The notes under the pieces were generated by a model. That model saw only the letters and a list, made by a program, of their open reading frames with translations. It was not told the DNA's origin and searched no databases. The position numbers and the translations under genes were made by a program. A stretch of DNA of 64,000 nucleotides, from contig OY720345.1 in NCBI GenBank assembly GCA_963082975.1, positions 10,752,491-10,816,490 of the forward strand, written 5' to 3'. Below, piece after piece: positions 23,955-34,168 of this stretch (position 1 is its first letter; each line of letters opens with the position of its first letter). Source of the stretch: Labia minor. Its lineage: Eukaryota > Arthropoda > Insecta > Dermaptera > Spongiphoridae.

Positions 23955-24431
23955 ATCAGCACATGTTTGACTCTGTTGATGGCACCACGTCAAGTGTTGG
24001 CGCGTGATTTGCAGTGTTAAAAAATTAATTCCGGTACTTTCAGCGATTCAATCAAACTGAAATTCTATATATAGCAGTTTTATACAATTTTTAATCACGT
24101 GAAAAACTATCAAACATATATCTACATTTTTACGATCACTTTAGAGGAAAAAAAAGTCAAAACGTCTTAGGTAATGGTCCTCTTTCAAATGAACTCTATT
24201 TCTCAAAAGTTGATAGAAAACTACGAATTTTGAATAATGCCCGTATACCAAATTTCATTATTCTAGCTCTAACTTTTTTTGCGTAATCTTGTCTACCAAC
24301 ATACACACACACAGACATTTTTCTCAACCTTAGTGAAAATGATTCAGGAACCTTCAAAACGTATAAAAACATCAAAATCTCAACATCGAAAATTTTCGTG
24401 ATCACAATACTATCTCTGGCGAGATAGTAAT
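23955..24431 (-). mobile_element. Helentron-like family HB, 3'-truncated copy
   Basis: Covers the block from CAGCACATGTTTG to the 5' terminus TTACTATCTCGCCAGAGATAG. The terminal hairpin and about 120 bp of A/T sequence at the 3' end are missing. A (CA)n microsatellite is at 24299-24312. The 98-codon minus-strand frame through it (24196-24492) is incidental, since it uses only repeat sequence common to all HB copies. Confidence 0.65.
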
Positions 24432-24492
24432 AATAAAAATTTTTATGAATTAATTGAAGTGTTTTCGTAAAACAAAAATATTTCTCAACCAT

Positions 24493-25395
24493 ATTTGAAG
24501 TTATTTTTCATGTAATGGTAATAGATATAACGATTTCATTTCCAATCTCTCTTTACTCTACCATAACAGTCAGTCAGTTATCACTTTCAATTGTCCATCA
24601 ATCGTTTGACAATAAGAGACAGTGACAATCTATCCAAAGCAATATAATCATGATTATTATTACTCTCAATAGAAAATGAAACTAAGAACACTATAAAAAA
24701 TAATAAAAAATTTTAATTTAGTAATTTAAAAAAAATACATATTAATTTTACATAAGGTAAACGTACCAGTGGTGGACCACCTTAAGATAAATTTTCATAA
24801 AAAACTATTATTCTATAATAAAAGTGAGAATAACAACAAAACAAGTTCTAACATATTGTAGAACTATTTTTAATTATCACTATAACACACATTTGGTTAA
24901 TGTTTATTTAAATATTTTTTTTAAAATTATTTTCTAAACGTATTTTTTGTTCCATCTAAAAATCTAAAGTTTTAGTAGTTGATCCAGTAATTGACCATTA
25001 ACCTAAAATCGGTTTTAAATAAATAAATGTAATAAAATGCACTAAGGATTGGTTTTATAATTTATTTTAATTCATCTTTATATTTATAGTTCATATTGGA
25101 AATTAATTATCATTTTTTGTTTTGCTAATTGCTCGAGGTGCCTACTTCCAATTGTAATCAAGGATGTCAGCAGTTTTAGGACATTTCCATAAATTTCCTG
25201 TATTCTTCATCAATGAAATTGTATGATTTTATCGGGAAATTAATCTCCCATTAAAAAAAACACCACGTATTTGTTTATATTTTTCAATTTATACAAACAC
25301 AATGAATGGATAATAATAATCTTTAATACTATAAAAATTAATCTTTGATTTATTCATTTTTTTTGTTTTGTTCTAATTAAATAATTAAATAATAA
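24493..25395. other. Intronic/intergenic AT-rich
   Basis: Lies inside the long intron of the minus-strand gene. A somewhat GC-richer block at 25130-25215 contains a short plus-strand frame MSAVLGHFHKFPVFFINEI ending at GTATGA, a possible donor, but its phase does not match the exon at 26446. Confidence 0.35.
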
Positions 25396-26012
25396 TACCT
25401 GGTTCACAGAGCCGCGGCTCGGTACTTTAAAAAAATTATTCCATATGAACTATGAATATTTCAAATTAAGATTATTATTTAAAATAAATAAACGACAAAA
25501 TATATGAAATAATTTCAAATAATTTAAAAGCAAATAAATTGAAAAAAAAATAGTCATAAAACATACAGCACTTAAACGTAGTCATTAATGCAGCGAAAAA
25601 CAGAAAAGTATGACCTGTGGATATAACATAATATAATTTGAAAAATAAATTTTATTTTATTTATAATATTTTGTATTTAAGGAAGCGCTGTCCGGCGCCA
25701 TTTTTTTATTAAAATTCCTATTTTAAATTAAAAAAAAAACTATCAAAGTAAATTTTTCCCGAGGCTGAAACCCATACAGATCGATTTTTCTTTATAAAAA
25801 TTATCTATGGTGTATATTTCAAAAAATCCTATATATATCCTAAATATATCATAAATACATATAATACAATTTTAATAAGATAAGATATATTTATATATTC
25901 TATTTCTAAAGATATGATATTATAATATAATTAGATAGTAGAAAACATTTTAGCACAAAACTTTAAGATTTTGTCACCAATATAATTAAATAAACGAATT
26001 TGAAAGTCTATT
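25396..26012 (-). mobile_element. Helitron-like family HC, copy 3
   Basis: Reverse-complement counterpart of 8497-9130, including the GAGCCGCGGCTC hairpin at about 25410-25421 and the far block TTAAGATTTTGTCACC near 25965. Sits in the intron between the two minus-strand exons. Confidence 0.55.
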
Positions 26013-26445
26013 AAACTTTGCCTCGAAGTTAGTTGTCTTAAGATATTTGATTATATTTATAATTTTATCAATTTATTTTAGAATCTTAATTCCAAACATT
26101 CAATTTTCATGAAACCCAAATCGGATATTATATTAGAAAAAGGATTTTTAATTAAATTCCAAAAGTTAACTAACGAGAGTATTTATACATTATTCATCAT
26201 CGAAATTAAGTTGAACCTTATCAACGCAAATTAAAAAAAAAAAAAAAAACTTATTTAAATCTATTTTACAATTCATAAATTCTTTAATGAACTTCCTAAT
26301 CGGTTAAAAGTTTTAATTAATATGGTCTTAAATGAGAAAAGAGATATATTCTCTAAAAATTATATATTATATTCTATAATAATAATAAAAAAAAAGAAAG
26401 AAAAAAATTTTGGTAATAAAATATTGGATTACAAATTTATTTAAG

Positions 26446-26661
26446 TTGCAAATCTGAGAGATAAATCAATTGATAGCGGCCCGGAAGCAATGATAAATAG
26501 TGACAAGCGAGACGCCCTCAAGATTTGGTTGCAAAAGAAAGAAGGAAGCCTATGCTCTATTAGATTACAAATTGTCGAATTTCCTGGCCAGAAATCTTTT
26601 CTAGATATTTTTCCGTCGTCCGCAGATGATGTCATTTGCATAAATTTGGAAAATTCTTTTG
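26446..26661 (+). CDS. Penultimate coding exon of an unidentified gene
   Basis: A 216-nt exon with acceptor TTTATTTAAG and consensus donor G/GTGAGT. The frame is open throughout and GC content is higher than the flanks. It encodes about 72 residues, mixed and soluble-looking, with segments DALKIWLQKKEGSLCSIRLQ and FPGQKSFLDIFPSSADDVIC. It ends in phase 1: its last G plus TG from the exon at 27623 makes GTG (Val) and the frame stays open. No transmembrane segment or low-complexity tract is seen. I do not recognise the family. The gene runs opposite to, and inside an intron of, the minus-strand gene with exons at 29178-28939 and 22845-22717. Upstream exons are not identified; an internal Met at 26490 is probably not the start. 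Confidence 0.65.
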
Positions 26662-26689
26662 GTGAGTGTGCGCACTAACATTTTTTCTT

Positions 26690-26865
26690 TTTTTTTTTTC
26701 TTTAAGCCTTTGGACTTAAAGAGATGGCCCTTTTGTAAGAAGCCAATCATCGGTGTCTTTACCGAGTACGCCTGAGGTTATGGCAACCCACAAATCCCCT
26801 CTTATGAAAGGTTGCGTAATGTCAGGGGCTAATCGTTTTTATGACTTGTCTTCATATATTCCAAG
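26690..26865. repeat. Probable SINE-type body in intron
   Basis: GC-richer block (GAAGCCAATCATCGGTGTCT, GGTTATGGCAACCCACAAAT, GGTTGCGTAATGTCAGGGG) inside the 961-bp intron of the plus-strand gene. It resembles the body of a tRNA-derived SINE but lacks clear A/B boxes; assignment is weak. Confidence 0.3.
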
Positions 26866-27028
26866 GTTTTTTTTAATCAAGAGAAGGAAAGAGAAAGAGA
26901 GAGAGAGAGAGAAATATTGATCTCATAATTTTAAATAATTTAGTTAGTTTACAAATTGTTAAATTCAAATTTTATTAAATTATGATGAATATATATAAAT
27001 AAAAATAAAATTTAAATAATAATTATAA

Positions 27029-27424
27029 TAAGCTGGAGTGTCTCCACTCGACTATCTCGCAATTTGAATTGGATTAAATAACTTATATTATATTTAAATT
27101 AAATTTAATTAATTATAAATTATAAATTAAAATTAATAAATAATTTTATTGGCTCTTTGTTGATGGCACCATGTCACGTGTTTGCACGTGAGATTTGCAC
27201 TGTTAAAAAATTAATTCTGGTACTTTCAGCGATTCAATCAAGCTGAAATTCTATATATAGCAGTTTTATACAATTTTTAATCATATGAAAAACTATCAAA
27301 TATATATCTTTATTTTTACGCTCACTTTAGAAGAAAAAAAATCAAAACGTTGTAGGTAATGACCCTCTTGCTTTCATGATTCTAGCTCAAATCTTTTTTG
27401 CGTAATCTGGCGAAATAGTAAAAA
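27029..27424 (-). mobile_element. Helentron-like family HB, internally deleted copy in intron
   Basis: Has the 3' hairpin end (AGCTGGAGTGTCTCCACTCG at 27030, reverse orientation) and the invariant TACTTTCAGCGATTCAATCA block. About 200 bp including the CA microsatellite is lost before CTGGCGAAATAGTAA. It lies within the intron 26662-27622 of the plus-strand gene. Confidence 0.65.
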
Positions 27425-27622
27425 TTGATAAATTTCTAATGTATATATAATACAGAATTTTTAATGGGAATTTAAATTGTTATATTAAATGTGAATTATT
27501 AATTACAAAGGATTTTTTTTTTGTATTTAAAATTTGATTCTTTATTTCATTGAGTTACACTTTTGGAATTCAGTTAATTAAAAGGATGGTTAATTAAAAG
27601 TCTTGGATAATTTGCTTTCTAG

Positions 27623-27804
27623 TGGATCAATGTTTCTCTTTCTTTAGCGCCCTAGGCATGGAGGAAACAAATGCTTGTTGCTTTCGGTTCGATGAGCGCC
27701 ATTGGCCCCGTCTAGCAAACTGCCTAGTGTTTTGTGGCCTGGGAAAATACCCCATCTACAAGATAGATGCTGCCTTAAGTCTAGGCTATTGGACTCATTT
27801 GTGA
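27623..27804 (+). CDS. Terminal coding exon of the same unidentified gene
   Basis: The acceptor TTTGCTTTCTAG leads to 61 codons ending in TGA at 27802-27804. Joined to the exon at 26446-26661 the codon GTG is completed and the combined reading is about 132 residues. This part is Cys/Phe-rich: VDQCFSFFSALGMEETNACC, then HWPRLANCLVFCGLGKYPIY, ending LSLGYWTHL. Base composition is near 48% GC against about 22% around it, which argues for real coding constraint. I recognise no domain. No AATAAA was found in the next 150 bp, so the transcript end is unknown. The intron between the exons contains an HB element. Confidence 0.65.
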
Positions 27805-27906
27805 AATACTTGAAAAAAAAAAGAAAAAAGGCGCAATCACATTCCTATATAGGCGAAAAAACAAAGAATCTTTTAAGAATTCATTTTCAACACACAAAAG
27901 TAAAGA

Positions 27907-27937
<31 letters not shown>

Positions 27938-28174
27938 TTTAATTTTCCACTTAATGAAATTTTTATGTATATATATATATATATAAATATATGTACTTTA
28001 TTAAAACATTATTTTTCTTTTTAAATCTGATGAAGTTGAAATATATTTTAAGGAAATAACGTTCTCTATCACAACAACTCAATTTCACAAATAACCAATA
28101 TATCTAAAATAGTTTTAGATTTTGTTCTAAATAAAATCGTTATTGATTTTTATAAAACAAATTAATTTTTCAAC

Positions 28175-28445
28175 ATCTTTTTTTAAGGTGCCGTCTCCCT
28201 TTCGGAGTTTGGCTATCATCATGACTAGGATAGCCTTAGAAGCTGCTCAGCCATGATGATTTTTCTAGGGAATATTAATGTAGTGGTTTCCCGTTGTCTT
28301 CCGCATGTATAGAACCAGGAACTGCCGGAGGTAGCTGATGTTAAATTTAATTTATTAGAAAAATTTGTTCTTAGGTGGAATCGAACACCGACTTTTTGTG
28401 TAGAAAAATTGCCACGCTTCACTCTCGGCCAAGCGGCCTCCATAA
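28175..28445 (-). mobile_element. tRNA-derived SINE, family S2
   Basis: On the minus strand a tRNA-like head with A box TTGGCCGAGAGTG (tRNA-Leu/Ser-like, within 28436-28400) and B box GGTGTTCGATTCC (near 28385-28373). Then a body including CCGGCAGTTCCTGGTTC, GGGAAACCACTACATTAAT and ATCATCATGGCTGAGCAGC, ending AAAGGGAGACGGCACC with a T-run at its far end. Non-coding; the 72-codon minus frame across it is incidental. It lies in the long intron of the minus-strand gene. Possible flanking TTTCAACA repeats are present on both sides. Confidence 0.75.
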
Positions 28446-28938
28446 TATTTCAACAAACATAAATTAATAAAATTATTCTTATATTTTATTTTATTTTATA
28501 AGACTTTCAACAAATATCTTTAAGCTAGTAACAATTTTTTTTTTTTTTTGTAGATATATAAATTAAATAATAATATTATTATAAATAGTAGAAGAATGAA
28601 GACTGACATAAATTACATTAAAAAAAATACGATTTTAATTATATTTTTTAAAAGATAAAGAAATGAGGTAATATTTTATAATATAAACACAAATATACAT
28701 ACTTACATATAAATCACATTTTACTTTTAAAAGACACTTACTTTATTTTCAAATTAAATTTTAACTTTAAAATAAATAATAAATCTTTATCTAACTAAGT
28801 TATAGGAATAATTGGTATGAATGTTTTTTTTTCAAATTTATTTCCGTCTTTATAAATTATCAATTAGAAAAATTTAAAATTTAAAATTATAAATAAAATT
28901 TCTTATAAAAAATAAGAGAATAATATTAATATTATTAC

Positions 28939-29178
28939 CTGGAATAGATCCGACTGTTGCAGAAGATACGGCAACTGCTGCAGCTGCTGCCGCTGCAGCT
29001 ACTGCTGCATCACCAGCTCCTAGGACCTGTTGTTGTTGTTGCTGATCAGTGGAATCGATATTTAGTCCACAACGTGATAATAATAGCAACGAGACCAACG
29101 ATAAGGAGCAGACTAGAAGCAAAAGTCGAGTTAGCAACCGCATACCAAGAAGTCGCAGCATGACCAGTCGCCGTCGCC
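28939..29178 (-). CDS. Exon 1 of a putative Golgi glycosyltransferase (membrane anchor and stem)
   Basis: The first coding exon starts at ATG 29161 and runs to CCAG/GTAATA at 28939 (223 coding nt, phase 1); an acceptor-like T-run plus AG just upstream (29179) suggests a 5' UTR intron. It encodes about 74 residues: a short basic N-terminus (MLRLLGMRLLTR), a hydrophobic helix (LLLLVCSLSLVSLLLL, residues about 13-28), then a stem with a Gln run (about 40-45) and an Ala run. This is type II membrane topology without a cleavage site, as in Golgi transferases. With exon 2 it gives anchor, stem and coiled coil. Chondroitin N-acetylgalactosaminyltransferase is the nearest architecture I can recall; fucosyltransferase-8-type or other Golgi enzymes remain possible. 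Plus-strand frames here are antisense shadows. Confidence 0.65.
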
Positions 29179-29249
29179 TAAAAAAAAATCATTTTTTTTT
29201 TTTTTTTACAGGTAAGTACATATATAATAAGTAATTTTTATTTTCTCTA

Positions 29250-29980
29250 TTTACATTTTTATACATACTAAAGACATCATGATAATTTAGGCCCTCTGGC
29301 AGATATTTTGCAAATGAGGTTTGCTAAATAAATAAGCTTTAAAAATATATACAGTTTATACTATAAATATCTGTATAGTAATATATTACAAAAAAATAAA
29401 AAAAATATAAAAAAACTTTTTAAAAACACGCTTTTATTTAAATACACTAAAAAGGAGAAAATAATTCTCCACACACACACCATGATTTCCTTACAAATAA
29501 TCATATTTAAAAAATAAAAGCGTGGGCGTCAAACATGGAGGAAAAAACGCAAGTTCTAATTCAAATAGACATAGTTATGAAGTATAATGGAAAAAGAAAA
29601 ACAAAACAAAAACAGAAAGGTCTGTGTATATACATTGAAATGTTCTTCGTATTCTTTTCCTTTCCCTGCATGTTTGGCGCCCACCCTTTCATTTTTTATA
29701 TATGATTATTTGTAAGTCATGGTGTGTGTGTAGAAAAATTATTTTCATTCTTTTTAATGCATTTAAATAAAAGCCGGTTTTCAAAAATATTTTTTTATAT
29801 TTCCTAATTATTTTTCGACAGAAATTTCGCCCGGTTTATGATTTCAAGTTATAGCGTTAACTATTAATTAAGAATATTAATAATAATAATATTACTATTA
29901 ATTAATTAATAATACCTCCGAGGTAACCTATGACCTGGGATGAACCTGAATATTGCATTGTCATTGGAGTTACATATGTA
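29250..29980. other. 5' flank of minus-strand gene, nothing assigned
   Basis: A/T-rich, with two complementary blocks near 29470-29530 and 29690-29745 (ACCATGATTTCCTTACAAAT versus ATTTGTAAGTCATGGT) and GCGTGGGCGTC/GGCGCCCACCC between them, forming a loose inverted repeat of about 280 bp. This may be the promoter region or a small TIR element. Confidence 0.35.
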
Positions 29981-29990
29981 AATTTGTATA

Positions 29991-31139
29991 AGGTAATGGC
30001 ACCAATAGATGACATTTTAAGCGCTCTTGTCGCTATTTTCTTTTTTAAAACCGAAACTATACGTCTCACAAAAAAAATCTTTTGGTTATTATAAAGCTTA
30101 TCTTACCTTTTATCACCAGGATAAATATTTTAAACTTTTATATGAGTTTAATAGGAAATATAATTTTTTTTCAAAGTAATCAAATGGAACCTATAGATGA
30201 CACCAAAAATTTTGGTGGAACCTAATGATGACAATTATGGAACCCAAAGATGACATCTACTTTTTTTCACTTCGCTTGCTCTCTTTATCTTCAACTTATT
30301 TATTTACAAAGTAAAACATCTTTCCAACACCTTGTTACTGCTTTAACTTTAGTTATAATAAAAAAATCAGGTTCATATAATAATATAATGATACATTAGA
30401 TATATTTATTGTGATTGATTTTATTTTTAGCTGATTATTATAATAAAATAAAAAATTGATTTTAAACAAATCTTTTTTTAATTATGCATTTTTATTTATA
30501 CATTGAGAACAGAGTAATTTAAAAAAAATTTCAAAAAAATAGTGTATGAAGTTCTGGAACAGAAAAAAATTTTCTGACAATGAGCAACACAGCGTCACCT
30601 TTAGGTTCCTATATCAATTCAGACATGCAACTTGGTGGAATTATATAAAATTATCTCCTCTTTACAGCTATTAATATAATAGACAATTTTTTTAAAAACC
30701 TACTTATAGCTGACATTGCTGTCATCTATAGGAAAAACAATTTTTAGGGGCACCTATAGATAACACTGTTGATAAAAAAGATACTTTTAAAAATTAGGTG
30801 TTTAAATTGAAATGATTTATATCTATATTAAGTCTATTTTATAATGTAGTTGTTAAATTCTTGATAAATATGAATATAAAAATATAAAATACTAATTAAG
30901 ATCATTACTTCCCTTAAGGTTATCTTTAAGATTTGTTGAAAAAATCAATTGTTGACGATTCGGTCTGCTTTTCAAGTTAAAAGAAAAAAAATAGGGCGAC
31001 TTATTGTATTGTTGTAGAATATCTCAGGTGGTGGAAAAGCATAACTATCATTTAAAAAAAAAAATTTCCGCGTATGTTTTAAAATTTGCTTATTTTTTTA
31101 GTTTAAATTCAAAAGTGTCATCTATAGGTGCCATTACCT
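29991..31139. mobile_element. TIR DNA element with repeated subterminal motif
   Basis: Inverted ends of about 28 bp (AGGTAATGGCACCAATAGAT on the left; reverse complement of the right end AGGTAATGGCACCTATAGAT) flanked by TATA on both sides (29987-29990, 31140-31143). The motif CTATAGATGACA or close variants recurs inside in both orientations (about 30189, 30222, 30243, 30727, 30752). No transposase frame is visible. Superfamily not assigned. Confidence 0.6.
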
Positions 31140-31149
31140 TATATGTTAC

Positions 31150-32080
31150 TGTGAAAAATCGAAATCTGGTGAATGTTGACATTTGCATAGTCGATTGACT
31201 TATGTCCGAAATATTTGCTAAATACTCTTATTTTGGACTTCCAGCGGTGAATATTGACATTCACCATGCACTAATAGTGAATGTTAAGCATTTCTGAGAT
31301 TTATATTTTCTATGTTCTTGGTAAATTGAACAAAGGGTATACCTACTGACCATTTATTTGTATCCTTATCTTTCATTCATGTAGTTAGCATATTCTGTAT
31401 ATTCTGATTGGCTCTTTCAATTGAGCCTTGTGTTTGACTATGTCGAGGCTTTCCATGAATTATCTTAACATGTTTCTACAGAGCGCATATTTCGGATATG
31501 ACTTGATTACTGAATTCTCTACCATTATCTGATCACAATATTGCTGGAGCATCAAATGTTAAAAATATTGAAAGAACGTGATGCGCTACTTCTTCCGCCC
31601 TCTTTGTTTACAAAGGTCATAGTTGGACAAACTTAGTTACACCATTATGAACTTATATTTGTCATCTTCTTGAGTTTAACTCAGAACTGACCATTGGTTT
31701 CACAACGATACCTTTCTTAGGTGCACTGTGTTTCATTTGACACGTATGCTTAAAGAGTTGCAGAATAAATACAAACATATTATTTATATTTATAATATTA
31801 ACAATTCCTCGTTGGTAACATAATATACTGTATATTTGTTTCTTCTGGTTTTAAACGTACAATCAACTTCTTTTTATTATTAATTTTTAAGACGTTAAAA
31901 CGTTTTAATTGTCTGTAATCCTTGCACTTGCAATTAGTTTTAGCAGAAACTATCTCTTTTCGACATTCACCAGATCATTTCTGTGATTGTCAACATACAC
32001 CGGTGAGGGTCCGAATGTAGAAGAAAGTATTGAAATATTCGATCTTTCGCAGACGTATTTGGTGTTTGTTACATTCACCG
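31150..32080 (-). pseudogene. Decayed integrase-bearing element
   Basis: On the minus strand at about 31680-31340 broken frames give integrase-core fragments: DKYKFIMV, a region corresponding to LQSDNGREF, and HGKPRHSQTQGSIERANQ, followed by MLTTWMKDKDTNKWSVGIP-like sequence with several in-frame stops and frameshifts. This resembles the DDE integrase of KRBA2/Ginger-like or Gypsy elements. Flanking sequences ATCTGGTGAATGTTGACAT (31167) and its inverse ACATTCACCAGATC (31963) may be terminal repeats, which would favour a Ginger-type DNA transposon. Inactive. Confidence 0.5.
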
Positions 32081-32085
32081 GTCTG

Positions 32086-32370
32086 ACTTTTGTACGTCCT
32101 ACGCAAGGACAACGCCTATCAAGTCGGTTATATCAATGAGGTACCCTATGAACAGTAGAACGGGTCCTCTCAACCTTTACCTTGATTTTCTTGAACGGAG
32201 GCGCTACTTTTTATCAAGTAGCTATTCCCCAATGTTGATCCCGGAGGCTGGGTTGACTCGGTCCCATAGACCCCAGCTAGAGATATTCCCTTGCCAGGCC
32301 CGGGTCTTGAACCCGGGACTATGTGAATGTGAGACAGCGAAGCTAGCCTCTCACCCAATGGCGTCTTCCA
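32086..32370 (-). mobile_element. SINE S1 copy
   Basis: Full-length S1 on the minus strand: head with B box GGGTTCAAGACCCGGGC at about 32312-32296, body CCGGGATCAACATTGG, GGTTGAGAGGACCCG, and tail to GTACGTCCTACGCAAGGAC. The frames through it on both strands are incidental. Confidence 0.8.
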
Positions 32371-32900
32371 GATAAATAAAATAATTTAATTATTTGAGAA
32401 TTGGCATATTTCTCTTTTATTAAAATTGTAGATATATACTTAGTAACTTGGTGGAAGGAAGGAGGAGAGGAGTTGGAGCCTTAAATATATTTATTGAAAT
32501 TTTTATTTTCTATTTTTCTTGAATAAATATCTAACCATCCAACTTAATAGTCTACTATAAACTTAACAGGAGTTAATTATTTTCGTTAAGATTCCATTCC
32601 ACGAATAGCACAACAGCACTGACATCACCCGATAATTAATCAACAAATTACTTTAATCACACTTGATTCATTTATCTCTTAAGTTTAGGGGGAAAAAACA
32701 TTTTCATTTTTCCAAATAAGTTATTAAGAGAATTTTTTTTTTAGAAATCAAGCACATTTTTATCGGTTCTTACTTATTTTTCAAACCAGCATTAATTAAT
32801 TTTATTTTTTTATGTTGTTGGTTAATAGTGAGAGAGATACTTGGGTAATGTAAGTAATCGTCTTAATTCTATTCTATAATACCCAAAGTTAGTAGAGTGC
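32371..32900. other. Intergenic AT-rich
   Basis: Nothing recognised. Confidence 0.5.
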
Positions 32901-32906
32901 CCGCTC

Positions 32907-33051
32907 AAAAAGGCGGCAAAACGGACATTCGCCCGGGGCGGAAAATTTGAAAGGCGGCATTTTGTTTATGAATGTAATAAATTTTACGAATATATAGGGG
33001 CGACAATTTATTCATTTGCCCAGAGAGCCGTAAATGCTAGAACGGGCACTC
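32907..33051. mobile_element. Short hAT-like MITE
   Basis: Ends GAGTGCCCGCTCAAAAAGG and (reverse complement) GAGTGCCCGTTCTAGCATT, with internal GGCGG blocks; the flanks share GTTAGT. About 145 bp, non-coding. Confidence 0.55.
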
Positions 33052-33363
33052 GTTAGTGTAATGAATAGAGTCAAATTATCTCTAAGTGAATATAAATATT
33101 AATTTAATAAAATTATTGTTTAATAAGAAATAAAATAAAAAAATAAAATTTCCAAAATTTGTAGTGTGTAATTTTTGAAAATATATCATATACTAACATT
33201 ATATGCTATAGACCCCCTTCCCTAAATCTATTAGAATACTAATAATATCTATTTTAAATGATTAAATGAAAATAATTAATTTAACAAATAAATAAACATT
33301 TATTATAATTTGAAAAATAAATTCAAATTTAAAAAAAGATGATGTTATGTTTTAAATAAACAT

Positions 33364-33405
<42 letters not shown>

Positions 33406-33950
33406 ATAGAGAGAGAGAGAGAGAGAGAGAAAGAATCGATTAACTACTCTGTAGAGATGGAGAGACATGTTTATGTCAATTGTAAATGCAAATTAATAGA
33501 AAAATGGCCCCAGGTTGTCACCCACAAAACGGACAATATTTTTTCACCCGTATTTTAAAGTTAAATAAAAAAAAAAAAAAAAAGCGAGTAGAGAAATTTT
33601 AGAATGTTTTGCCAATGTCTGTGTCTCTCTTTTTATGTTTGTGAGAGGAAGAGTAGAATAACGATCTGGTTATCTAAATACAGTAGCCGGGGTCCGATCT
33701 TTAGAAATTTATATCTCCAATGATAAAAGTACGGGAGAGTGAATTGGACTGTTTCATAAACAAAATGCAAAACTCTACCAATGCGTTAAGGGAATGACAT
33801 TTCTCGAAAATATTTTACGATATACCATTTTCATCACTATAGAGAAAGAGAGAGAGAGAGAGAGTCAAAGTGCCCTGAGGAGAGAGAATGTTGAGTGACA
33901 AAGTGTGTTCTCTCGTTGGCCCTAAGGGAAAAACAAAACAGACACACTCG
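33052..33950. other. Intergenic with microsatellites
   Basis: (TA)n followed by (GA)n at 33369-33431, and another (GA)n at 33841-33864. The GC-richer block 33440-33960 precedes an exon-like stretch at 33956. Confidence 0.5.
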
Positions 33951-33955
33951 TTTAG

Positions 33956-34024
33956 CGATACGAAACCAGCAGCATACCCCCATTTATAGATACCCAGGAT
34001 TTATTAGCTGATCCACAAATTGAG
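33956..34024 (+). other. Exon-like block
   Basis: Between CTCGTTTAG and a consensus donor GAG/GTGAGT lies a 23-codon open stretch, RYETSSIPPFIDTQDLLADP followed by QIE. The acceptor's pyrimidine tract is weak. It ends in phase 0. No neighbouring exon is established. Confidence 0.3.
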
Positions 34025-34168
34025 GTGAGTGGAGAAAGATAAATTCACTTGGCTACAAATTACAGTTTATTTTTAGCTACATATTATTTTAAAACTCTAG
34101 AGAATTATAATAAATAAATAAATAAATAAATATTGAAATAAAATATCAAAGTCAGTATACATACGATA

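Noticed and set aside
24196-24492. 98-codon minus-strand frame
   Set aside because: Runs entirely through Helentron-like family HB; the same sequence occurs in several frames and orientations elsewhere in the window, with no start context or constraint.
27702-27986. 94-codon plus-strand frame overlapping the terminal exon
   Set aside because: Wrong frame relative to the exon joined in phase from 26446-26661, and ends in A/T low complexity.
29205-29216. TTTACAG/GTAAGT on the plus strand, looks like both acceptor and donor
   Set aside because: Zero-length exon; lies in the 5' flank of a minus-strand gene and after a T-run. Treated as coincidence.
28957-29234. Plus-strand frames rich in Gln/Leu
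   Set aside because: Antisense of the signal-anchor exon on the minus strand (Leu-, Ala- and Gln-rich), whose splice donor and phase fit much better.
30189-30260. Short repeats of CTATAGATGACA considered as CRISPR-like array
   Set aside because: Irregular spacing, both orientations, eukaryotic context and TIRs at the ends; explained as subterminal motifs of a DNA transposon.
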